In this document: piece by piece, positions 1 to 5,196 of the stretch
Layout of the letters: each line of letters starts with the position of its first letter
Position numbering within the stretch: position 1 is the stretch's first letter
Assembly: GCA_013816225.1 (NCBI GenBank)
Contig: JACDEQ010000166.1
Span: 1 to 5,277, forward strand
Length of the DNA stretch: 5,277 nt
Origin: Armatimonadota bacterium
GTDB lineage: Bacteria > Armatimonadota > Fimbriimonadia > Fimbriimonadales > ATM1
Reading direction: 5' to 3'
Notes under the pieces: model-generated
Told to the model about the DNA's origin: nothing
What the model saw: the letters and a program-made list of their open reading frames with translations, nothing else
Databases searched by the model: none
Position numbers and translations under genes: made by a program

Positions 1-1344
1 GTCGAAATGTATTGGAAGGCCTGGGAAAACGTCCACGAGGTCACCGTTAAAGCGGACGGTCCTCCCAGAATGCAGGGGCTGGGCTCCAAGCAGTTTCCGC
101 ACGGCGTCATTTCCGAGGGCGGGTCCGAAAACTATGACGGATCCCTTGCTGTTGCGCTCTTTGGGCGATGGGCTTTTCGCGCCTGCGGGGCAGACGCGAC
201 GATCAGGTGGGCGCTGGGTCGAGTTGACGCTTCCGGCAGCGTTTCGAACGTGGATGGCAGCTTCGGCCGGGAGGCGCATGGCCCCCCGATTGCAGGGCTC
301 GCTGCCTGGAGGCTGTACCAGATCACCGGAGACAAGGTGAAGCTCGAGCCACTGTTGGCCCCGCTTGTTCGGCGACACGCCTATATCACCACAAAATACA
401 CCGCCGAACCCAAGCCAAAGACGGACAACCCCAGGGACAAACCGAAGGTGCGTCGCCTCATTGCGCCAGGCTTCTCGGTTCTTCCGGGACCCGCGCCCGA
501 GGCCGAACAATCCGCCGAGGCCGTCGGCCTACTGCTGCAAGAGACCGTTTTCCTGAGGAAGGTCACGCGTACGCTCAGCGCCGATAAGGCCGAGCGTGTG
601 TACGAGGAGCTAGTCGAGCGCGGTTCGGCTGATCTGGGGGCGATGTGGGATCCCGACCTAAAGATGTTCACCGGCCAAAATGCGGAGAACGAGCCGTCGG
701 AACGACGCTCTTTGGTGCCGCTTTGGGGACTGATCGGGGGCGAAGTCCCCGTAGACGTGTCGCAAGCCGCCCTCGGAGCGCTTCGCGACCCGAACTTGTT
801 CTACCGACGGACGCTCTTCCCTCTACTGCCGAAAACCGACCCGGTATACGACGGGTCCGGTGGCGTCCGCCCCTTGTACTCCTACCTCACGCTGCGCTCG
901 CTCATCGACTGCGGTTTATATGAGCAAGCGGGTCGGGCGGCGGAGTCGATGCTCAGGGTGTACGAACATGCCGCGGGATCGAGCCTGACGCTTTTCGACA
1001 AGTACGGCGCCGAGACGCGGACGCCCGCTGCGCAAGCCAAGCCAAACTCGCTCGAAGCCGGCTTGATAGTGATCGCGGCGCTGATCGAAGCTGTTATCGG
1101 GATCGACGTTGATGCTCCGCGCTCGGAAGTCCATTGGAGCGTTCGGCGGACGGATCGGCACGGAATCGCCAACCTCCGCTTCGGCACGAACCTCGTCACC
1201 TTGAGATGCGAACCGCGCAATTCGCCGAGAGCCGCGCCGTCCCTCTCGTTAGAATGCGAGCAGCCGTTCACGCTCTCACTCGCATGGGGCTCCAAGAAAG
1301 CTAAGCGACGGTTCCCTGAAGGCAGGCATCAATGGACTCCGTAG
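1..1344 (+). CDS. MGH1-like six-hairpin glycosidase-family protein, 5' end possibly outside the window
   Basis: The product (445 residues from the first ATG, at base 7) resembles the MGH1-like / GH63-GH37 group of (alpha/alpha)6-barrel glycosidases. The frame stays open to the left edge, so the N-terminus may lie outside; no ribosome binding site is visible. Family-like landmarks are YWKAWE (residues 2-7), a Y-D-G segment at 43-45 where relatives have W-D, GPPIAGLAAWRLYQITGD (92-109), a helix pair around 170-215 ending in MWDPD, SGGVRPLYSYL (284-294), LFDKYGAE (329-336) and the helix ending EAVIGID (361-367). A C-terminal beta region follows from about 375 (RHGIANLRFG, 384-393). There is no signal peptide or membrane segment in the visible part. 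The usual general-acid motif (G-W/M-D) is not seen near APGFSVLPG (153-161), and the usual Glu before Tyr appears as Asp331. The protein may therefore be a divergent enzyme or a pseudoenzyme. The fold assignment is fairly secure; substrate and activity are unknown. Confidence 0.72.
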   Translation, partial: VEMYWKAWENVHEVTVKADGPPRMQGLGSKQFPHGVISEGGSENYDGSLAVALFGRWAFRACGADATIRWALGRVDASGSVSNVDGSFGREAHGPPIAGLAAWRLYQITGDKVKLEPLLAPLVRRHAYITTKYTAEPKPKTDNPRDKPKVRRLIAPGFSVLPGPAPEAEQSAEAVGLLLQETVFLRKVTRTLSADKAERVYEELVERGSADLGAMWDPDLKMFTGQNAENEPSERRSLVPLWGLIGGEVPVDVSQAALGALRDPNLFYRRTLFPLLPKTDPVYDGSGGVRPLYSYLTLRSLIDCGLYEQAGRAAESMLRVYEHAAGSSLTLFDKYGAETRTPAAQAKPNSLEAGLIVIAALIEAVIGIDVDAPRSEVHWSVRRTDRHGIANLRFGTNLVTLRCEPRNSPRAAPSLSLECEQPFTLSLAWGSKKAKRRFPEGRHQWTP

Positions 1345-1348
1345 AGGC

Positions 1349-2326
1349 CTACGGTAGATACGGAACCGGCTCGCCCATCGCAGCGCTCCTATAGCCCGCC
1401 ATGGCGAACCGCGCTGCCTTCAGGCCGTCATCCAGGCTCACAGGAGGATACGAGTCTTCGTCTATACACTTGATAAACGCAGCCACCAACGCGGAGTCGA
1501 GGTCGCTTGCATAGGAGGCGACCGAGCCCCTCATCGCGTTGTTGGAATACACGTCGAACGCCTGAGCGAACATGTCGAGATCCATCGCTCCCTTATCTCC
1601 GATCACGCTCATCTTCACGTCGCCCCAAGTCTTGTAAGAATTGGGGCGCGACCAACTCGCGTCGATCGTCGCAAAAATTCCGCTCGGAAATTTCACGTGC
1701 AGCATCGCAGTGTCCTCCCAGCTTTGCCCGTGAAGCAAGTTCGCCGTCTGCGCGTAAACCTCCGCGGGTTCCTCGCGCAAAAGATCGCACAGAAGATCGG
1801 CCACGTGCACGGTATGGTCCATCATCGCGCCGCCCCCGGACTTGCCTTCTTCGACGAACCAACCGAACGGACACGTGCCGTGGTTGGTAGCGTTGATCGC
1901 GAGGATGTTCCCGATATCGCCATTAGCGATTCGCTCTTTGAGACGCGTATAAGCGGGGCTGAAACGGCAAGGGAACGCGGTCATCACTTTGACACCCGAT
2001 GTCGCCGCCGCCATCGCCTCGCCCTCCTCTTCGGTGGTTACCAACGGCTTCTCGCAAAGGATGTGCTTGCCTTTCTCGGCGGCGGCTTTGGCCAGCTCGA
2101 CGTGCCGCTTGTTCTCACTGGTTATCACCACTGCATCGATTTTCTCTAGAACCTCCGGCAGATCGGCGAAGAACGGAACGCCGAACCGAGAGGCGAACTC
2201 AGCCCCGCGCCGCAGATCGTCATCCCAAACTCCGACAAACTCGCACTTAGAATTACCCAGCAGCCCATGTGCATAACCGAAACTATGCATGTGTGCAGTG
2301 GAGAGGATGGCGACACGAACGGGCAT
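1349..2326 (-). CDS. Gfo/Idh/MocA family NAD(P)-dependent oxidoreductase
   Basis: This 325-residue protein is of usual family length and predicted cytoplasmic. Such enzymes oxidise or reduce a hydroxyl/keto group on sugars, polyols or glycosides using NAD(P). The N-terminal Rossmann half starts at once with VRVAILSTAHMHS (residues 3-15); the classic GxGxxG is replaced by an S-T-A-H-x-H turn, a variant I associate with some subgroups. The cofactor and catalytic signature CEKPL lies at 91-95 (Lys93). The C-terminal alpha/beta half has GGGAMMDHTVHVADL (164-178), the equivalent of the family G-G-G-x-x-x-D-x-x-x-H motif, giving Asp170 and His174 as catalytic candidates. The stop is 4 bases from the convergent glycosidase-like gene. 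It is the last gene of the putative minus-strand operon, 34 bases after the isomerase-like gene. No Shine-Dalgarno sequence precedes the ATG, but the Rossmann beta strand begins at residue 3, which supports this start. The substrate cannot be read from sequence. Confidence 0.93.
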   Translation of the reverse strand: MPVRVAILSTAHMHSFGYAHGLLGNSKCEFVGVWDDDLRRGAEFASRFGVPFFADLPEVLEKIDAVVITSENKRHVELAKAAAEKGKHILCEKPLVTTEEEGEAMAAATSGVKVMTAFPCRFSPAYTRLKERIANGDIGNILAINATNHGTCPFGWFVEEGKSGGGAMMDHTVHVADLLCDLLREEPAEVYAQTANLLHGQSWEDTAMLHVKFPSGIFATIDASWSRPNSYKTWGDVKMSVIGDKGAMDLDMFAQAFDVYSNNAMRGSVASYASDLDSALVAAFIKCIDEDSYPPVSLDDGLKAARFAMAGYRSAAMGEPVPYLP

Positions 2327-2360
2327 TCTGACAGTTTGCCGCAGGCCAGGGGCTTCGTGC

Positions 2361-3173
2361 TCAGAAGCTATCGACGAGAAATCGTTCCAGTTCGCGCTTC
2401 GCGATGAGGATGCCGGGGCGCCGCATTGCTCCCGACCACGTTTCGCTGTGCGGCTCGATGCTGATCACGCCTTTGTATCCCTTCTTGTACAAGATGCCGA
2501 TCAGCTTGCCCCAATCGAAATCACCCTGCCCAGCCATGGGCTCGTCGACCACCTTATCCCCCACCTTCAGCACCTCCTTCGCGTGGAAGTGGATTACGTG
2601 CTCTCCGTAGTCGGCGAGGTGGGCATACGGGTCGCCCCCCGCGTTATAGGGGTGCGACGGATCGAACTTGATCCCAATGCCCGGCAGCTGTTTCAGCACT
2701 ACGTCCCAAGCAGCTGGGCCGGTAACGCAGTTCGCCCAAGGGCAATTGTAGAAGCAAACCTTAGTGTTCCTTTCTGCGGCGTACTCGGGGATGCCCTTGT
2801 AGACCTCGACCACATCTTTCAGCTTTGCGCCCAGCTTATCGCCCTCGCGGTCGCCGCCGCCCGTCATCACGACGGGGCAGTGAAGATGGGCCGCATAGTT
2901 GATCGTGTGCTTGAGCCGCCGCGCGGCTTCATCGCGCTTGACAGCGTCTTTGCTGATGAAGTCTTGCCCCCAGCAGCCTACCGCGCACGCATGCACGAGA
3001 TGCTGGCGGAGCCAGAGATGCAACTGAGTCGCCTGGGGGAAGCTGTCGTCGAAATCTACGTGGTAGTTGTACTCGACGTTAGAAAGGCCGTTTTCTTGAG
3101 CCCACTTGATGTCGCTTTCGTCCTCGTGCTCAGCGATAAAGCCAAGCTTGATCGGCGCTTCGAGATGCTGCAT
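2361..3173 (-). CDS. Sugar phosphate isomerase/epimerase-like TIM-barrel protein (AP endonuclease family 2 / xylose isomerase-like)
   Basis: The 270-residue product is the normal size for a single xylose-isomerase-like TIM barrel, predicted cytoplasmic and divalent-metal dependent. Beta strand 1 is IKLGFIAE (8-15). Metal-site candidates are Asp171 and His174 in KFDPSHP (169-175), His195/His197 in IHFHAKE (194-200) and Glu240 in ISIEPHS (237-243). The strand that normally delivers the first metal-binding Glu (E-N-x) reads VCFYNCPW (139-146), so Tyr142-Asn143 stand where Glu-Asn is expected. This could be a subgroup feature in which Asn acts as ligand. Relatives include inositol-pathway isomerases, hydroxypyruvate/ketose epimerases and 3-keto-glycoside cleaving proteins; the sequence does not decide between them. 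Co-direction with the downstream oxidoreductase (34-base gap) suggests they act on successive intermediates. The ATG has no good Shine-Dalgarno sequence; a 16-base palindrome ends 8 bases upstream of it. Confidence 0.9.
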   Translation of the reverse strand: MQHLEAPIKLGFIAEHEDESDIKWAQENGLSNVEYNYHVDFDDSFPQATQLHLWLRQHLVHACAVGCWGQDFISKDAVKRDEAARRLKHTINYAAHLHCPVVMTGGGDREGDKLGAKLKDVVEVYKGIPEYAAERNTKVCFYNCPWANCVTGPAAWDVVLKQLPGIGIKFDPSHPYNAGGDPYAHLADYGEHVIHFHAKEVLKVGDKVVDEPMAGQGDFDWGKLIGILYKKGYKGVISIEPHSETWSGAMRRPGILIAKRELERFLVDSF

Positions 3174-3181
3174 GGCTTTAC

Positions 3182-3197
3182 GATTCGCCGGCGAATC
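3182..3197. promoter_or_regulatory. Perfect 16-base palindrome in the kinase-isomerase gap
   Basis: GATTCGCCGGCGAATC reads the same on both strands. It lies in the 36-base gap between the kinase stop and the isomerase ATG, ending 8 bases before that ATG, exactly where a ribosome binding site would sit. As RNA it can form a 6-bp stem with a CCGG loop; as DNA it could be a dimeric operator. On the plus strand it is followed by TCTTTTTCC, resembling a short intrinsic terminator for antisense transcription. Symmetry is certain; function is inferred. Confidence 0.45.
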
Positions 3198-3209
3198 TCT
3201 TTTTCCTTG

Positions 3210-4970
3210 CTAGGCGCTCGAAGTCTGCGCCGACTCCCGAATCGGTAGGAGGATCGTGAACCGGGCGCCTTTGCCCTCCTCGCCGCTTTCGTAAACCTTC
3301 CCGCCATGTGCGTCGATGATCCCCTTCACAATGGAAAGACCCAGCCCCATACCGCGCGGGCGCGACGACTTGTAGGGCATAAAAATCGACTCTTTGCTTC
3401 CCGCGGCAACGCCCGGTCCCTGGTCTTCCACCTCGATGAGAACGTGCTCCAGTCCCCGCGGGTCCCACTTCGCTCGGCGAAGGTCCTCGGGCGTCGCGAC
3501 GCGAGTTCTGAGCGCGATTTCGCCGTGTTCCACGAAATGAAGCGCGTTTTCGACCAGTTCGGACATGGCTCGCTCGATTTTCTTTGGGTCGAATTTGAAA
3601 CCGCCGATGTGCTCGGCGAGGTCGAGCCTAAGCTTCACCGGGCTCGTTTCCGGAACTAGCGCGTTCGCGGCGCCCTCGGCCACCGCGTTGATGTCCGCAA
3701 GCTCTTCATTCAGTTTGGTTGCCGTTACAAAATCACGAAACTCATGCAGAATTTCATCGAGCCGCGCAATTCCTTTCTCAAGGCTTTCCGTAATATTCGC
3801 AATGCTGCTCCGCGCGAGCTCCGGTTCGCTCAAAAGGTGTTTTAGCTCGTTTAAGTCCCCTTTAAGTGCAAAAACGCGGTTGCCTATCATATGGGAGCTT
3901 TTCGCGCTTAATTCTCCCCAAGCGGCCATTCTCTCGCTATTAATCAGTTTCCTAACGCCGCGCAATTTCTGCAAGCCGGCGCCCAACTGCTCTGCGATTG
4001 CCATGAGCAGCCTCTCGTCACCCTCGGTAAAGCGGTTGTCGATAAACGGATTGCTCGCCTTTTTCCGCAATGCGCGCATGCAGCCTAACGCAGTTCCGCC
4101 GCTCGTGATCGGCACCGCAAGAAAGGATTTAATCTCATCGCGTGGGAACTCGAGATATCTGCCTCGCCACCGCGGGTCTTTGGTCGGGTCGGAAAGACGA
4201 ACGGGCTCGCAGTGTTCGCAAACCCAGCCAGTACATCCCTCTCCGGCTAAGTACTTGGCTTCAGGAGCGAGCGTCGACGAGCCGACCGTAGCGTTGAGGA
4301 CGAACGCTTGAGCTCTTTCATCCCAAAGGAAGATCGAGTAGGCGCTGACCCGAAGCACCCTCTGCGTGACCGCCGCCACTCGCTTGAGAAGGTCCTCCTC
4401 GGTTTTGGCCTGATCGAGGGCGGTTACGATCTGAAAGAGCGCCTCCTCGGTGATGCGCGAGTCTTCGCGATCCAGCACGATTCCGGCGATCACGGCGAGG
4501 AGCTCGAGATTCTCCCTGTCCAAGTCGTCGAATTTCGCGGTCTGATCGGATTCCACGTTGAGTACGCCTCGCATTCGCGCGTTCGCGTCCCTGATCGGCG
4601 AGGCCAGCTCGCTGCGCGTCCCCTCGATCAGCCGCCTATACCTGCTCTCGACGAGAACGTCCTGGCTCAAATACGAAGTTCCCGTGGCGGCTACGTACGC
4701 GGTGATGCCTTCGTTCTGCTCGTCGCCGATGTTGATCTGCTCGCCCAGAAGGTTTGGGGACCAGTCCTCACCGATGCCCGCGCGCAGGGTCATGTAGCCT
4801 TGCTCCGCATTGAAGTCCGCGATCATCGCGTTTCGAGCGCCCGTCATGGTCAGCGCGTTCTCGCAAACGGTGTAAAGGGTTGTGGCGTCGTGGGACAGCA
4901 ATACCTGCTCTAAAAGTTTGCGCAACAGCAAGACGGTGTCCACGCTGAGATTATGGCCCCGGGGACCCAT
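3210..4970 (-). CDS. Soluble sensor histidine kinase with two GAF domains
   Basis: The 586-residue protein has no signal peptide or membrane helix, so it should act in the cytoplasm. GAF domain 1 spans about 20-168 (for example ELASPI at 121-126 and RGVLNVES at 134-141). GAF domain 2 spans about 178-336 (GEGCTGWVCEHC at 243-254, IKSFLAVPI at 280-288). The dimerisation/phosphoacceptor segment is about 340-415, with His360 in SSHMIGN. The HATPase domain is about 425-578: N box ELVENALHF (471-479, Asn475), G1 box EDQGPGV (515-521), F box SIFMPY (528-533) and G2 box RGMGLGLSIVKGI (539-551). All ATP-site boxes look intact, so kinase activity is likely. Oddities are Met rather than Glu right after the phosphoacceptor His and a C-x4-C-x2-C cluster in GAF 2. 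No response regulator is in the window. It is the first gene of the putative operon. The ATG is the only usable start before an in-frame stop at 5061-5063; a weak AAGAG lies 7 bases upstream. Confidence 0.95.
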   Translation of the reverse strand: MGPRGHNLSVDTVLLLRKLLEQVLLSHDATTLYTVCENALTMTGARNAMIADFNAEQGYMTLRAGIGEDWSPNLLGEQINIGDEQNEGITAYVAATGTSYLSQDVLVESRYRRLIEGTRSELASPIRDANARMRGVLNVESDQTAKFDDLDRENLELLAVIAGIVLDREDSRITEEALFQIVTALDQAKTEEDLLKRVAAVTQRVLRVSAYSIFLWDERAQAFVLNATVGSSTLAPEAKYLAGEGCTGWVCEHCEPVRLSDPTKDPRWRGRYLEFPRDEIKSFLAVPITSGGTALGCMRALRKKASNPFIDNRFTEGDERLLMAIAEQLGAGLQKLRGVRKLINSERMAAWGELSAKSSHMIGNRVFALKGDLNELKHLLSEPELARSSIANITESLEKGIARLDEILHEFRDFVTATKLNEELADINAVAEGAANALVPETSPVKLRLDLAEHIGGFKFDPKKIERAMSELVENALHFVEHGEIALRTRVATPEDLRRAKWDPRGLEHVLIEVEDQGPGVAAGSKESIFMPYKSSRPRGMGLGLSIVKGIIDAHGGKVYESGEEGKGARFTILLPIRESAQTSSA

Positions 4971-4980
4971 CGCTCGACTC

Positions 4981-5011
4981 TTGAAATCGCCGTGATACTT
5001 TCGGGTACACT
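4981..5011 (+). promoter_or_regulatory. Possible sigma-70-type promoter for the right-hand gene
   Basis: TTGAAA at 4981-4986 is a good -35 match, and TACACT at 5006-5011 matches four of six -10 positions. The 19-base spacer is longer than the usual 17. If used, transcription would begin near 5018 and give a leader of about 180 bases before the TTG start. Weak support, from pattern matching only. Confidence 0.25.
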
Positions 5012-5038
5012 GCCGTTCTTCTTTCGGGGGAGCCCAGA

Positions 5039-5059
5039 ATGACCATTCGTTTCGCTTGA
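5039..5059 (+). CDS. Possible six-residue leader peptide MTIRFA
   Basis: ATG at 5039 is preceded by GGGGGAG (5026-5032) at a good spacing of 6 bases, and the frame ends in TGA after six codons. It lies downstream of the possible promoter and about 140 bases upstream of the right-hand gene, the position of a leader peptide. The peptide has no run of one amino acid that would suggest classical attenuation. Such a short ORF can easily arise by chance, so this is tentative. Confidence 0.2.
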   Translation: MTIRFA

Positions 5060-5069
5060 GCTAAAAAAG

Positions 5070-5125
5070 TACCGGCCAATTTGATCGCGCAGCATTTCGT
5101 GAGCTGCTTCGGCCGTGTTAGCTCC
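5070..5125 (+). other. Possible structured 5' leader segment with nested inverted repeats
   Basis: CGGCC (5073-5077) can pair with GGCCG (5111-5115), enclosing a second hairpin GCAGC (5089-5093) / GCTGC (5103-5107). The octamer TACCGGCC occurs at 5070-5077 and again at 5166-5173, so GGCCG could pair with either copy. GCTCC (5121-5125) is complementary to GGAGC (5186-5190), which contains the ribosome binding site of the next gene. Each pairing is only 5 bp, so a real RNA switch is speculative. Confidence 0.2.
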
Positions 5126-5154
5126 TCCCTTCAAGCTTTATCCTTTCGTGCCCG

Positions 5155-5167
5155 TATGCAATGCATA
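5155..5167. promoter_or_regulatory. 13-base palindrome TATGCA-A-TGCATA, possible operator
   Basis: Two perfect 6-base half-sites flank a single central A, 29 bases before the TTG start of the right-hand gene. The symmetry suits a dimeric DNA-binding protein or a small RNA hairpin. Only one copy was noticed; its function is inferred from position. Confidence 0.25.
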
Positions 5168-5185
5168 CCGGCCCCCGACCTCATC

Positions 5186-5189
5186 GGAG
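5186..5189 (+). promoter_or_regulatory. GGAG ribosome binding site that fixes the TTG start
   Basis: GGAG lies 7 bases upstream of TTG at 5197, an ideal spacing. The in-frame ATG at 5161 has no such site, so the TTG is the better start. It is the clearest Shine-Dalgarno site in front of any of the large genes in the window. Confidence 0.6.
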
Positions 5190-5196
5190 CGTTCCC

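Larger units (their letters stand above)
4971..5196. other. Divergent intergenic region between the kinase and the unidentified right-hand gene
   Basis: This 226-base stretch separates two divergently transcribed genes and should hold the promoters of both. On the plus strand it has a promoter-like pair, a six-codon ORF with a good ribosome binding site, short inverted repeats that could form alternative hairpins, and a 13-base palindrome. On the minus strand I see no convincing promoter for the kinase; only a weak AAGAG precedes its ATG. The plus-strand frame of the right-hand gene is open from 5122 but has no credible start before TTG at 5197. Confidence 0.55.

Noticed and set aside
882..1295. 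Minus-strand open frames of 81 and 137 codons inside the glycosidase-like gene
   Set aside because: They are antisense shadows; the plus-strand frame has consistent family landmarks throughout.
3182..3206. Reading the palindrome plus TCTTTTTCC as an intrinsic terminator of the kinase transcript
   Set aside because: The T-run follows the stem on the plus strand, whereas the kinase is transcribed on the minus strand, where the A-run precedes the stem. It could only terminate antisense transcription.
2289..3248. A 319-codon plus-strand open frame opposite the isomerase-like gene
   Set aside because: The minus-strand frame encodes a clear TIM-barrel protein with metal-site motifs. The plus-strand product has no recognisable domain and is a by-product of G+C-rich codon use on the other strand.
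3565..4913. Two long plus-strand open frames (3565-4311 and 4308-4913) opposite the kinase gene
   Set aside because: The minus strand encodes a complete GAF-GAF-kinase with all ATP-binding boxes. The plus-strand products are low-complexity, Ser/Arg- or Val/Asp-rich shadows without domains.
4910..5134. A 74-codon minus-strand frame overlapping the kinase start and the intergenic region
   Set aside because: It starts with TTG, overlaps the kinase N-terminus in another frame and ends in a Cys-rich tail without family resemblance. Most of its length is better explained as intergenic DNA.
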